From positions 124,001-188,000 of the forward strand of contig NZ_VTWS01000010.1 of assembly GCF_008727875.1 (NCBI RefSeq): a stretch of DNA of 64,000 nt. Direction: 5' to 3'. Below, piece after piece: positions 26,366-36,300 of this stretch. A program made the translations under genes and the position numbers. The notes beneath the pieces are model-generated. The model made no database searches. It was not told the origin of the DNA and saw only the letters and a program-made list of their open reading frames with translations. Source of the stretch: Larkinella humicola. Lineage in GTDB: Bacteria > Bacteroidota > Bacteroidia > Cytophagales > Spirosomataceae. Positions within the stretch are counted from its first letter, which is position 1. Each line of letters starts with the position of its first letter.

Positions 26366-27330
26366 AATTTGCGTCCCAGAACCTCGACCAGTTTGGTCAG
26401 GCCGACATTGAGGAAATGATTGAAGATGCCGTGGTGGCGGCTGTTCACGACCAGACCACCGCCGGTTTGGACGTCATTACCGACGGCGAGCAAACCCGGC
26501 TGGACTTCAATCTGTCGTTTTATGGCTACATCAAAGGCCTGCAACCCAACCATTCGGAGACGCGCAAATTTGGCCCACCCGCCCACGACCAGCGCGGCAA
26601 ACATTCCATCGTGGAAGAATTGACCGCGCCGAAAGGACTGGGAGCCGTCCGGGAATTCGAACGATTGAAGAAACTGGCTCCGGCTGGGCCTACGCTAAAG
26701 GCTTCGATTCCAGGTCCGTATACGCTCAGTGGCCGGATGTTGCCGAATGACCGCTACAAAGATCGCTACGACATCACGGAAGCGCTATTGCCTTTTGTTC
26801 GGAAGGAACTGGAAGACCTGGTGGCGGCTGGCTGTACGGAAATCACCGTCGATGAGCCGTCGATGTCGTGTTATGCCTACAAGGAAGATACAAAGCGGTT
26901 TGTCGATATTTTTAACCGGACGGTCGCGCCGGTGGTGGGGAAATGCCGCCTGTCGACGCACCTCTGTTTCGGGAATTTCAAAGGGCGACCGGTGGGGTAC
27001 CGGAAAATCCACCCGATGTTGCCGGATTTTCTGGATCTGGCCGTTGATGAAGTGCACGTTGAAATGGCCAACCGCGAGTTTGACGAAATTGAACTGATAG
27101 CGGAATTTGCCAAAAAAATGGACGTGGCCGTCGGCATCATCGACGTGAAGAATTACTACATCGAAACCGTCAAAGACGTAATCGAGCGCATCGAGCGGTG
27201 TCTGAAATACATTCCCGCCGAAAAACTGGCCGTTGCTCCCGATTGTGGTCTGAGCCAGACCGCCCGCTGGGCCGCCCGCCAGAAACTGACGAATATGGTG
27301 GCTGGCGCGAAAAAAGTGCGGTTGGGGTAA
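26305..27330 (+). CDS. Cobalamin-independent methionine synthase C-terminal-like protein (MetE-like)
   Basis: 341 aa. It corresponds to the zinc- and homocysteine-binding half of MetE only. Start blocks: TTVIGSYPFP, DVITDGEQTR, PGPYTLSGRM, ITVDEPSM. Zinc ligands H219-L-C221 (STHLCFGN) and C314 (VAPDCGLSQ) are kept, so methyl or alkyl transfer to a thiol is feasible. MetE-like half proteins have been recruited to several side reactions, including methionine synthesis from other methyl donors. In a sugar-catabolic cluster a role in demethylation or thiol-adduct handling is speculation. It overlaps the preceding gene by 61 nt. Confidence 0.88.
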   Translation: MQPNPIRTTVIGSYPFPGWLEFASQNLDQFGQADIEEMIEDAVVAAVHDQTTAGLDVITDGEQTRLDFNLSFYGYIKGLQPNHSETRKFGPPAHDQRGKHSIVEELTAPKGLGAVREFERLKKLAPAGPTLKASIPGPYTLSGRMLPNDRYKDRYDITEALLPFVRKELEDLVAAGCTEITVDEPSMSCYAYKEDTKRFVDIFNRTVAPVVGKCRLSTHLCFGNFKGRPVGYRKIHPMLPDFLDLAVDEVHVEMANREFDEIELIAEFAKKMDVAVGIIDVKNYYIETVKDVIERIERCLKYIPAEKLAVAPDCGLSQTARWAARQKLTNMVAGAKKVRLG

Positions 27331-27377
27331 ATATTCAATAATTCGGTATTGAACGCCGAGTTCGCCAGTTTGATCTG

Positions 27378-27404
27378 AAAACCGTTGCCGTGAAGGGCGG
27401 TTTT
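27378..27404 (+). terminator. Possible terminator or attenuator hairpin
   Basis: AAAACCG (27378-27384) pairs with CGGTTTT (27398-27404) around a 13-nt loop in the 105-nt gap before the MBL-fold gene. The short stem ends in a T-run, which suits a weak intrinsic terminator on the + strand. Confidence 0.35.
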
Positions 27405-27435
27405 ATGCGCGTAATTTTGATTGAAAACCCATTGT

Positions 27436-28290
27436 ATGAACGATTTGATTGCTGCTTTTCAAAAAGACCAGACCTTTCTTTCGGATCTGAAAACCGCCCG
27501 TTCCCAACCCGATCACCTGCACTTCTGGTGGTTGGGGCAGAGCGGTTTTTTGCTGCAATGGCAGGGTCGACGGCTGTTGTTCGATCCATATTTATCCGAT
27601 TCGCTGTCGGTTAAATACGCCCAAACCGACAAGCCGCACGTTCGGATGTCGGAACGGGTTGTTGATCCGGGGCTACTCACCGGGATCAATGTCGTTACGT
27701 CGAGTCATAACCATACTGATCATCTGGACGCGGAAACCTTGATCCCGTTGTTCAATGCCAATCCGGAAATTCAATTCGTCATTCCGGAAGCCAACCGGTT
27801 TTTTGTGGCCGATCGAACCAAACGCGATCCCGGTTTTCCCATCGGCCTGAACGACGGCGAAACCACTGAAGTGGCTGGTTTTACGTTTCACGGCGTTCCG
27901 GCGGCTCATAACAGTCTGGAGCGCGACGATCAGGGGCGTTGCAAATTCATGGGGTTTGTAGTGCAGGCCGGACCGTGGACGGTGTATCACAGCGGGGATA
28001 CCCTTTGGTATGACGGGATGGTCGAAACGCTGAAACCGTTTCAAATCGATGTGGCCTTTCTGCCGATCAATGGCAACAAACCCGAACGGCGCGTGGCCGG
28101 AAACCTGAATCACGAAGAAGCTGCCCGCCTGGGAAAGGAAATCGGTGCCGGTCTGGTAATTCCGCATCATTACCACCTGTTTGAATTCAATACCGAAGAC
28201 CCCGCCCAGTTTGTTCATGAAGCGGAACGACAGCAGACGCCCTATAAAGTGCTGCGATTGGGCGAGCGCTGGAGCGGAAAAAAGGAATAG
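27436..28290 (+). CDS. MBL-fold hydrolase, UlaG-like (L-ascorbate-6-phosphate lactonase family)
   Basis: 284 aa. I use the ATG at 27436; an in-frame TTG 15 nt earlier is less likely. The N-terminal WWLGQSGFLLQWQGRRLLFDPYLSD block is typical of UlaG-like metal-dependent hydrolases. The metal motif is H91-N-H93-T-D95-H96, followed by GVPAAHNS, a YHSGDTLWYDGM block with the bridging Asp, and IPHHYHLFEFN near the C-terminus. It is the last gene of the cluster, 105 nt downstream of the MetE-like gene. A second lactonase-type enzyme in one cluster suggests that aldonolactones or ascorbate-like compounds are intermediates. Confidence 0.88.
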   Translation: MNDLIAAFQKDQTFLSDLKTARSQPDHLHFWWLGQSGFLLQWQGRRLLFDPYLSDSLSVKYAQTDKPHVRMSERVVDPGLLTGINVVTSSHNHTDHLDAETLIPLFNANPEIQFVIPEANRFFVADRTKRDPGFPIGLNDGETTEVAGFTFHGVPAAHNSLERDDQGRCKFMGFVVQAGPWTVYHSGDTLWYDGMVETLKPFQIDVAFLPINGNKPERRVAGNLNHEEAARLGKEIGAGLVIPHHYHLFEFNTEDPAQFVHEAERQQTPYKVLRLGERWSGKKE

Positions 28291-28367
28291 GCCGGAACTG
28301 TTGATTATTGCCGGGTGAATGCCGAATATTGGAGAAAGGTCTATCTACGAACCTTGCCTTTCTTCCC

Positions 28368-29552
28368 ATGAAAAAAATAGCTGCATTTTTTCTGCTTGCC
28401 GGGCCGCTCTACGCCCAAAATCCTACTTTCAAGATTCAGGTAGTTGATAATCAGATTGATATTGGCTATGGTCTGGCCATCGGTGACGTCGACGGCGACA
28501 AAAAACCGGATATTCTGATGGCCGACCAGAAAGAAATTGTCTGGTACCGAAACCCGGGAAAACCGTCCGACGCCTGGCAGCGGCACATCATGGCGCAGAA
28601 TCTGACCCCGCAGGATAACGTCTGTATTGCCGCCCGCGACATCGACGGCGATGGCAAAGTGGAAGTGGCGGTCGGAGCGGGCTGGAACCCGTCCGAAACG
28701 AATGATTCCACCACATCCGGGGCGGTTTTTTACCTGATTCGCCCGAACGATCCGACCCAAATCTGGGAAGCTGTTCGGCTGCACCACGAAGTGACGACCC
28801 ACCGGATGCGCTGGGCTAAAGTGGCACCAAACCGGTATCAATTGATTGTGGTGCCGCTGCACGGGCTGGGGAACAAAAATGGTGAGGGGCGGGGTGTGCG
28901 GATTCTGGGGTATGAAAAACCGAAAAATCCCCGCGATCCGTGGCGGATGCAACTGGTCGATTCAACGATGCACCTGACGCACAATTTCGAAATCTGGGAG
29001 GATGGTTCCGAAACCCGGATGCTGATTGGCAGTAAAGAAGGCGGAAAAACGGTGGCCTATCGCAGTGGAAAATGGACGCCGGTGGATCGCTGGATTGGTG
29101 CCGGAAACGGCATGGGGGAGGTGCGCCGGGGGGTTCAGACTGCCAAAATGCCGTTCGTGGCCGCCGTCGAACCCATGCACGGCAACAAGCTCGTGGTGTA
29201 TAAAAACGGCCCGATTGCCGATGCGCCGGATAAGCTGATGTACGGTGTTCAGCAAACACTGACGGAGCAGTTGAGTCAGGGCCACGCGCTCGCTTGTGGT
29301 GACTTCCTGAAACTCGGCGTTGACCAGATTGCCGTCGGCTGGCGCAATCCCAATGCCGAAAAGAAAGTGGGTGTGCGGCTTTTTGTACCCGATAAAACAC
29401 TGCATACCTGGCAGGAACACGTTCTGGACGATAGCGTGATGATGGCGGCCGAAGACCTGCAGGTCGCCGATTTGGATGGTGACGGCGATCTGGATCTGAT
29501 TGCATCCGGTCGGGCTACGCTGAATTTGCTGATTTACTGGAATCAGCGTTAG
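28368..29552 (+). CDS. Secreted FG-GAP/VCBS-repeat protein
   Basis: 394 aa with a Sec signal (MKKIAAFFLLAGPLYAQ); the start is at 28368. Calcium-loop repeats of FG-GAP/VCBS type occur at IGDVDGDKKPDILMAD, ARDIDGDGKVEVAVG and VADLDGDGDLDLIASG, and the remaining strands complete a beta-propeller. No catalytic motif is recognised. Such proteins are common beside Bacteroidota and Planctomycetota sugar genes; function unknown, probably periplasmic or surface carbohydrate binding. It ends 58 nt before the nested hairpin element. Confidence 0.85.
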   Translation: MKKIAAFFLLAGPLYAQNPTFKIQVVDNQIDIGYGLAIGDVDGDKKPDILMADQKEIVWYRNPGKPSDAWQRHIMAQNLTPQDNVCIAARDIDGDGKVEVAVGAGWNPSETNDSTTSGAVFYLIRPNDPTQIWEAVRLHHEVTTHRMRWAKVAPNRYQLIVVPLHGLGNKNGEGRGVRILGYEKPKNPRDPWRMQLVDSTMHLTHNFEIWEDGSETRMLIGSKEGGKTVAYRSGKWTPVDRWIGAGNGMGEVRRGVQTAKMPFVAAVEPMHGNKLVVYKNGPIADAPDKLMYGVQQTLTEQLSQGHALACGDFLKLGVDQIAVGWRNPNAEKKVGVRLFVPDKTLHTWQEHVLDDSVMMAAEDLQVADLDGDGDLDLIASGRATLNLLIYWNQR

Positions 29553-29610
29553 GGATAGGGCGGGCGGTGCCAGTATACGAGGGGTTGGACCGGGGGGGCT
29601 ACACCGGTGG

Positions 29611-29755
29611 CTGGCCACTGACCGGGGACCGGGGGTTCTACCCCCGGTTATCCATAAATAACCCGTTGGGTTTATCCGTAAGACTACCCAAACACCGAAG
29701 GTGTTGCACACGGATAACCGGGGGTAGAACCCCCGGTCCCCCGGTCAGTGGCTAG
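29611..29755. repeat. Large nested hairpin element between convergent genes
   Basis: Left arm 29611-29653 and right arm 29712-29755 pair over about 43 bp with one mismatch and one 1-nt indel. Each arm itself contains a palindrome (ACCGGGGGTTCTACCCCCGGT lies in both orientations), and the loop has a further small hairpin, ACACCGAAGGTGT. The right arm ends one base before the stop codon of the minus-strand gene at 29756. It could work as a bidirectional terminator; as DNA it could form a cruciform. Confidence 0.9.
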
Positions 29756-30121
29756 TCACGAAAGCTGAATGGCCAGGTTGCGCAAGGCCGCAGCAAGCGC
29801 TTCCAGTTGAGGAGGAAGTTCACCTTCAGGCCCCACTTGGGTTGCGAATTCGGTTGTATCGTCGGCAATTTCATTCAGGAGACGCTGGGTCGTAGCCTGA
29901 TCAGGCGATTGAGTGGTCAGTGCGTCGCTTAGTTCCGACAATTTTTCACCCAGGGGCTGCGTATTTTCGTTCTGTTTCAGGATGTCGATCCATTTCTGAA
30001 GCAAGTTGGTGTCGGCCTGGCCGCCATCCACAGCAACGCCGTTGGTCAGGGTGTCGATCGTTGTGTCAAGCAATTCGCTTGTGTCGGGAAGGCTGTCTAA
30101 AAAATCGTTTTGGGGTTCCAT
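29756..30121 (-). CDS. Small acidic hypothetical protein
   Basis: 121 aa, no recognised family. I start at 30121 (MEPQNDFLDSLPD); an earlier in-frame ATG would run into the ArfB gene region. It is rich in Asp, Glu, Gln, Thr and Leu, with predicted helices (KWIDILKQNENTQPLGEKLSELSDAL and PPQLEALAAALRNLAIQLS) and no signal or membrane segment. Divergent from arfB with an 85-nt gap. No function can be assigned. Confidence 0.6.
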   Translation of the reverse strand: MEPQNDFLDSLPDTSELLDTTIDTLTNGVAVDGGQADTNLLQKWIDILKQNENTQPLGEKLSELSDALTTQSPDQATTQRLLNEIADDTTEFATQVGPEGELPPQLEALAAALRNLAIQLS

Positions 30122-30206
30122 TTTGCTCGAATGCTCTATCGTATTCCTGTAAACTGAACCGTTGGTATCGGGGATTGTTTGTAGCTTTGTCAAGTTTTTA
30201 CAGAAC

Positions 30207-30611
30207 ATGGACCCAACCCGACTATACCCCGAATTACAGTTCCAGTTTGCCCGCAGTGGGGGCAAAGGCGGTCAGAATGTGAACAAGGTAGCAACAAAAG
30301 CGGAATTATACTTCGACATTCCCCACTCGGTGGTGTTGACGGAAGAAGAAAAAGCCGTTTTGCTCGAAAAACTCGTCAACAAAATCACGACCGAAGGCGT
30401 GTTGGTGCTCTACCACCAGACCGAACGAACCCAACTGGGCAACCGCGACAAGGTCACCGAGAAGTTCTACCAGTTGATCCGTAAGGCTTTTGAGAAAGAA
30501 AAGCCCCGAAAAGCCACCCGGCCGACGAAGGCATCGCGGGAAGAGAAACTGGTGGCGAAGAAAAAAAGGGGTGAGATCAAGGAACGTAGAAAGAAGGTTG
30601 ATTTCGACTAA
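30207..30611 (+). CDS. arfB: Alternative ribosome-rescue factor ArfB (peptidyl-tRNA hydrolase)
   Basis: 134 aa. Releases peptides from ribosomes stalled on messages lacking a stop codon. The start at 30207 (MDPTRLYPELQFQF) gives the family length. The catalytic GGQ is at residues 21-23 in SGGKGGQNVNKV. The C-terminal tail (about 100-134) is strongly basic with many Lys/Arg, as needed to occupy the empty mRNA channel. The codon-recognition domains of RF1/RF2 are absent. The following oxidase gene starts 6 nt after the stop. Confidence 0.93.
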   Translation: MDPTRLYPELQFQFARSGGKGGQNVNKVATKAELYFDIPHSVVLTEEEKAVLLEKLVNKITTEGVLVLYHQTERTQLGNRDKVTEKFYQLIRKAFEKEKPRKATRPTKASREEKLVAKKKRGEIKERRKKVDFD

Positions 30612-30617
30612 AACCGC

Positions 30618-32000
30618 ATGGACGATCTGCTCAGACAAAGCGTTTCCACGGCACTACAGGCTCTTTTGGGTGACCGGGTAACGGACCAGCTGGAAATCCG
30701 GAAGCAACACGGGGCCGGGTTTAGTTACCACCCCTGCCAGCCACCGGATTGGGTGGTTTATCCTCAAACCACGGAAGAAATTGCCACGATCGTCCGACTT
30801 TGCCAGGAACATCAGCTTCCCATCATTCCGTTCGGAGCCGGAACCTCGTTGGAAGGTCACATTCTGGCACTGAAAGGGGGCGTCTGCGTCGATCTGCGGT
30901 TGATGAATCAAATTCTGGAAGTCGATACGGCCAATCGGTGCGCCACGGTCCAGGCGGGAGTGACTCGGAATCAACTGGATGCCTGGCTGGAAGGCAGCGG
31001 TTTCTTTTTTCCGATCGGCCCCGGCGTCAATGCCACGCTGGGTGGTATGGCCAGCACCCGGGCATCCGGGACGAATGCGGTTCGCTACGGGACCATGAAA
31101 GACAATGTGCTGTCGCTGAAAGTGGTATTGCCGGACGGCCAGGTGATCAAAACGGGGAGTAAGGCCCGGAAATCCTCGACCGGTTATGACCTCACCCGGC
31201 TCTACATCGGTTCGGAAGGAACCCTGGGGATTCTGGCAGAACTGACCCTGAAACTGCATAGCTACCCCGAGGCCATTTATGCGGCCGTTTGCTCCTTCCC
31301 GGATGTGAAAGCTGCGGTCAATACCGCCATCCAAACGGTTCAGGCCGGGGTGGCAATTGCTAAAATTGAGTTGCTGGATGCGCTGATGATGCAGGCCGTC
31401 AACCGGTATTCAGGTCTCGGTTATCCTGAAAAACCGACGTTATTTCTGGAATTTCACGGGTCACCGGCCGAAATCGAAGGGCAGATCCAGCGCGTACAGG
31501 CTTTTGCGAGTCGGTTTGGGGGGACTGATTTGATCTGGGAACAGGAAGAAACCGCCCGCCTGAAATTATGGCGGGCCCGGACGGATGCCGCCCCGGCCGC
31601 CCTGGCGATGGTGCCCGGTTCCAGTATGATGTCGACCGATGTATGCGTACCGATTTCGCGGCTGGCTCAGTGCATCGTCGATACGCAGGCTGATCTGGCC
31701 GAAACCGGACTTTTTGCCCCCATTCTCGGACACGTGGGCGACGGCAATTTTCACCTCACCATCCCCATCGATCCTGCAACTCCCGGCCAGTTTGAAAAAG
31801 CCAAAGCCCTGAACGAGCGGCTGGTGCATCGGGCGCTGGCGTTGGAAGGAACCTGTTCGGGGGAACACGGGATTGGCGTCGGAAAACTGGCGTATCTGGC
31901 TCAGGAACACGGCGAAGCCCTCGGCGTGATGCGGGCTATCAAACAGGCTCTCGACCCCAACAACCTCATGAACCCCGGAAAATTGCTGCCGCCCGCATAG
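30618..32000 (+). CDS. FAD-binding oxidase, GlcD / D-lactate dehydrogenase type
   Basis: 460 aa. PCMH-type FAD-binding domain in the N-terminal half: QPPDWVVYPQTTEEIATIV, IPFGAGTSLEGH with the pyrophosphate loop, GVNATLGGMASTRASGTNAVRYG and TGYDLTRLYIGSEGTLGIL. The FAD-oxidase C-terminal domain has LGHVGDGNFHL with metal/carboxylate His and CSGEHGIGVGKLAYL. Substrates in this family are 2-hydroxyacids such as D-lactate or glycolate. No iron-sulfur partner gene is adjacent. It starts 6 nt after arfB, probably an accidental operon. Confidence 0.92.
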   Translation: MDDLLRQSVSTALQALLGDRVTDQLEIRKQHGAGFSYHPCQPPDWVVYPQTTEEIATIVRLCQEHQLPIIPFGAGTSLEGHILALKGGVCVDLRLMNQILEVDTANRCATVQAGVTRNQLDAWLEGSGFFFPIGPGVNATLGGMASTRASGTNAVRYGTMKDNVLSLKVVLPDGQVIKTGSKARKSSTGYDLTRLYIGSEGTLGILAELTLKLHSYPEAIYAAVCSFPDVKAAVNTAIQTVQAGVAIAKIELLDALMMQAVNRYSGLGYPEKPTLFLEFHGSPAEIEGQIQRVQAFASRFGGTDLIWEQEETARLKLWRARTDAAPAALAMVPGSSMMSTDVCVPISRLAQCIVDTQADLAETGLFAPILGHVGDGNFHLTIPIDPATPGQFEKAKALNERLVHRALALEGTCSGEHGIGVGKLAYLAQEHGEALGVMRAIKQALDPNNLMNPGKLLPPA

Positions 32001-32020
32001 CGGAACGCTGGTACGCTGTC

Positions 32021-33055
32021 TTATTTGTGCTGCGATTTGTAATGTTCTGCCAGCACATCCTCACCAAAATCGCTGGTTAAATCCCGCACCACAGTATGGG
32101 TGTGGTTCGCCTGATTCTGCGCATTGTCGTATTCAATGAGCAGCGTGGGGCCGTGAATGCGGTAATACTGGCCTTTGCCGGGACCAAAACCGGGTTGCCG
32201 GTCGCCCGCCCAAGCAAACACCAGTTTGTCCAGACCGATTTTTTTCAGCTTGTCCATCTGCTGATTTTTCAGCGTCACGTGGTAGTTGTTCAGGTAGGTA
32301 TCCAGCAAGGTCAGAAAGGTTTTCTGCTGGCTTTCTGTCAGTTTCGGAAACGGAATGCCCTCCATTTTTTCGATGGATACTTTCCGAACGTTGGTGGAGA
32401 AAATTTCCTGCGGAGAGGTTTCGTTCAGGAGGGCCATCTTCAACTGATCGCTGTTCAGTGAATTCACCAGCGCCAGCCCCAATTCGGCTTCCTGTTTCAG
32501 AATTTGCTTGCCTTTTTGGGGCACATCGACCCGAACGATGTCCGGATTGCTGCCGAGGAACGTGGGCGTCATGCCCGATATTTTGCCCGTCAGCGACGAA
32601 AATTGCCACAATAAATGGTGTCCATTGAGCCGCCAACCCCAGGGTTCCTTGCTGTTGGGCTCGCCAAAGAACGTGAAAAAGTAGTTGACCGGATCGCGGT
32701 GGGTGTCGTTCGGCGGGCGGTTTTCCTGAACGCGCAGCACATTTTCCATGTCCATGATGGCCGTTGTCTTCTCATAGCCCTGCTCACTCATGGCCAGTTT
32801 CAGCAGCGCCATGGCGGCTTTCTGTTGTTCGGGCGTCATTTTTTTCATCGACAGCCCTTTGCGCGGAACCGGCGTATAATACCACACAAAACGCTCGTCA
32901 TCATTGAACGGAAACATCGCCACTTTGCGCTGCTCTTCATCGAGGGTTTTCAGGAAAGAGGTCACGGCGGCTGCCATTTCCTTGCCGATGGGTTCGCGGG
33001 AAGGGGCCGTGAAGGCCAGCAAAAAACCGGTCAGGAGAATAAAGTACTTTTTCAT
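32021..33055 (-). CDS. DUF3500-family secreted protein
   Basis: 344 aa with a Sec signal (MKKYFILLTGFLLAFTAPS). It matches my recollection of DUF3500: a first helical block (FLKTLDEEQRKVAMFPFNDDERFVWYY-like), KGLSMKKMTPEQQKAAMALLK, DPVNYFFTFFGEP followed by WGWRLNGHHL, and the C-terminal GPTLLIEYDNAQNQANHTHTVVRDLTSDFG. The His/Asn/Asp pattern in HTHTVVRDLTSDFG is conserved in the family, and its reaction is not known to me. Convergent with the GlcD-like oxidase. Confidence 0.87.
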   Translation of the reverse strand: MKKYFILLTGFLLAFTAPSREPIGKEMAAAVTSFLKTLDEEQRKVAMFPFNDDERFVWYYTPVPRKGLSMKKMTPEQQKAAMALLKLAMSEQGYEKTTAIMDMENVLRVQENRPPNDTHRDPVNYFFTFFGEPNSKEPWGWRLNGHHLLWQFSSLTGKISGMTPTFLGSNPDIVRVDVPQKGKQILKQEAELGLALVNSLNSDQLKMALLNETSPQEIFSTNVRKVSIEKMEGIPFPKLTESQQKTFLTLLDTYLNNYHVTLKNQQMDKLKKIGLDKLVFAWAGDRQPGFGPGKGQYYRIHGPTLLIEYDNAQNQANHTHTVVRDLTSDFGEDVLAEHYKSQHK

Positions 33056-33346
33056 GAAGGCTTAGGAATTTTGGGGGGAAGATACGGAATTTTACGGTTT
33101 ATGGTGCTGTCTTTTGTTTTTCAGAACCGACCCAGTGAACCGGGGTCACATCCGTCCTTTTTTTCATCCGCTGCAAACCCCCGTTTGAATAATAGAAAGT
33201 CCAGTTCAGCCATTTCTGCTTAATCCAGGGCTTCTAGATTCTGTATTTTGTCTGATAAATAACCGGATCAATCCTTTTTTGACCCTTTGTCCGGACGTTC
33301 AGTATAACAACAAAACAAGTCCACTATTCACTTATCATCTACCACC
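33056..33346. other. Divergent intergenic region before the GH44 gene
   Basis: 291 nt between the DUF3500 gene (minus) and the GH44 gene (+), holding both promoters. AT-rich stretches lie near 33230-33330. I do not see a convincing operator, long hairpin or missed gene. Confidence 0.4.
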
Positions 33347-36300
33347 GTGCCACAACCTGTAAACAACACCCGGTTTCGGAGCTTCCGACTTCCGAAATGG
33401 CGGTTTTTCCGGAGGTCTTCCCTGTTAAGCCTAATGCTCATTCTGTTGAGTCGCTACGCCTACAGCCAGATCCAGGTCAGCTTCAACATCAATCCACAAA
33501 ACTCCCGCAAGCCGATCAGCCCGCTGATTTACGGCACCAACGATCAGTATCCTTATGCGACCGCCAAACGGCTGGGCGGCAACCGCATTACGAACTACAA
33601 CTGGGAAAACAATGCGTCGAACGCCGGTTTCGACTGGTTTCACGAAAGCGATAATTACGTCCCCGGACAGCAAAATGTGCCTGAAAATCAGTACGATGTT
33701 CCGGGAGCCGCCCTGTCGACATTCCACCAGCGGTCGCTGAACCAGAACGCCTACTCGCTGGTGACGCTTCCCATGGCGAAATACGTGACGAAGGATAAAA
33801 ACGGGGCGGTTACGCCGGAGCAGGCGGCTCCGTCGAGCCGTTGGGCGGCTGTCAACTACCGCAAACCCAGTCCGTTCACCTTGCTGCCGGATGTCAACGA
33901 TGGCGAGGTGTACGTGGACGAGGAACTGAATTACCTGCAACATCACTTTGGCCGGAGCAACACCGCGCGGGGTGTTCGGGGCTATGCGCTGGACAACGAA
34001 CCGGGCTTGTGGGCCAGCTCCCACAGCCGGATGTGGGGCACAACGCCGGTCAGCGTTCGCTACCTGATGGACAACTCCTTTGCACTGGCCCAGCGCATCA
34101 AGGAAATGGACCCCACGGCCGAAGTTTTTGGCCCCGCGTCGTTTGGGATCTCGGAGTTTGAAAACCTGCAATTTGCGCCTGACTGGGACCAGGAAAAGGG
34201 CAATTATCCCATTTTTCTGGATCTGTACCTGGGGAAGATGCGGGAAAAAGAACAACAGGGCGGAAAGCGGTTGCTCGACGTGCTGGACGTACACTGGTAT
34301 CCGGAACGGCGAAATGACGGCCTTCGTCCGACCGACAACCGGACCGACTACGCCAACAATGCCGCCCGCATGGCCATGACCCGTTCGTTGTGGGACCCGA
34401 CGTATAGTGAGGGGACGTTCGTGAGCGATGATCCGGTCAAACGGCAACTGTTTTTGCCCTTTTTGCCCAAAATGCACCAGCACATCGGGCAGTATTATCC
34501 GGGAACGAAACTGGCCATTACCGAATACAGCTACATGGGTCTGACGCATGCTTCCGGCGGAATTGCCCAGGCCGACGCGCTGGGAATCTTTGGCAAGCAG
34601 GGCGTTTACCTGGCTACCTACTGGGGTGGCGTCGTGGATTTTATCAAATCGGGGTTTGACCTGTACCGGAACTACGACGGGCAGGGTGGTCATTTTGGCG
34701 ATACTTCGGTGGAATCAAGTACGGTTGATCTGGTCAATACCTCGGTTTTTGCGTCCATCAACGGCAGTGACGATTCGAAACTGCACGTCGTGGCCCTCAG
34801 CAAAAACCAGGATGGTCCCATAACCGCCACGTTTACCATCGGCGGCAGCCGACAATACAAAAGTGCGACGGTTTGGGCGTTCGACAATTCCAGCCCGGTG
34901 CTGAAACAGTTGAAAAGCGTTCGAACCATCAACAACAATACCTTCCAATACGTCCTGCCAGCGCTGACAGCCTGCCATTTCGTTTTGTCGGAAGAAAACA
35001 TTGCCATTTATCCCGACATCACCGAAACGACGATCAATCCGTCGGCGGGCTATTCCGACGGGACGGCAACGTTTGAGCTGACGGCCAAAGTAGCCGACGG
35101 CGACAACGACCTTGCCGGTGTAACGGCCGATCTGAGTCCGCTGGGCGGGGGTGCTGCCGTAGCGTTTACGGCCAGTGCGACGGCAGCGGGGTTGTATCGC
35201 CTGTCGGTTCAGGTGCCCGCCGGAACCGCGGCCGGATCGAAATCCATTAAAATTACTGCGAAAGATGCCGCCAATCACACGGCCGAAGCCGCCGTTTCAT
35301 ACCGGGTTATCAAGCGAACGGCGGAAACCGTGATCTGGGATGGCGACGAAATCAAGCGGGGCACCGGGGGTTCTTACTACGATCCGAGTGATACGCAGGC
35401 GCGAAATGCAAAAATAGAACGGCGCGAAACCGGTGGCCAGCACCAGCCGGGTAGTCTGTTCATGCACTTCGAACACGCCAATAACCGCTACAACACGATG
35501 ACCTGGCGGCTTTCCGACAACGACAACCCCGCCGACGCCCGGGACATCCGGGATTTCGGAGCCCTGGAGTTCTACCTCAAATCCAATGCGCCCGAAAATT
35601 CCGATATCGAAGTAAGTCTGCGGGACGCTACGGCGCAACTGCACACCTCCAACACCGTGTGGTTGAAGCAGGGCGGCTACCTCGGTTCGCTGAATTCCAG
35701 TGGCTACACGCGGGTTAAAATTCCGCTGTCGGCCTTCACGACCGACTCGCCAATTGATCTCGGACAGATCTGGCAGTTGAATTTTAACTGCAACACGGCC
35801 CAGAAACCGTTCGATGTCTGGATTGACGACGTGCGGGTACTGCCGTATTCCAACCCGGTTTTGCAACCTGTTATCCGCGAAACGGGCGTTACGCCGACCG
35901 CCGGATACGCCGATGGAAAAACGACCGTTACGATTTTTGCCCAGGTAGACGATCCGGACAACAACCTGCGGACGGTAACCGTCGATCTGGCTCCGCTGGG
36001 GCTTGCCAATAAACAGGCCATGACGCTCGAAAATGGCCGTTATGCGGCTACGGTAACGGTTCCGACGGGTGTTGTCAAAGGCGCGAAGCAACTCAACATT
36101 GCGGCTGTGGATGCTGAGGGGAACTCCGGCGATGCGTCCGTTCAGTTCACGGTGAATGAACCAGCCAGCTCCGTGGTTCTTTGGGATGGCGATGTGGTGA
36201 ATACCGGAAAACCTACCACGCTCAACGCGGTGACGACCTGCGTGGTCGATGAAGCCAACGGCAACAAGGCTCCCAAAAGCATGAAAATGCACTTCGATAT

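Noticed and set aside
26290-26370. Frameshift or pseudogene at the lactonase/MetE-like junction
   Set aside because: Both proteins have all catalytic residues and complete cores; only the lactonase tail is unusual. Overlap is the simpler reading.
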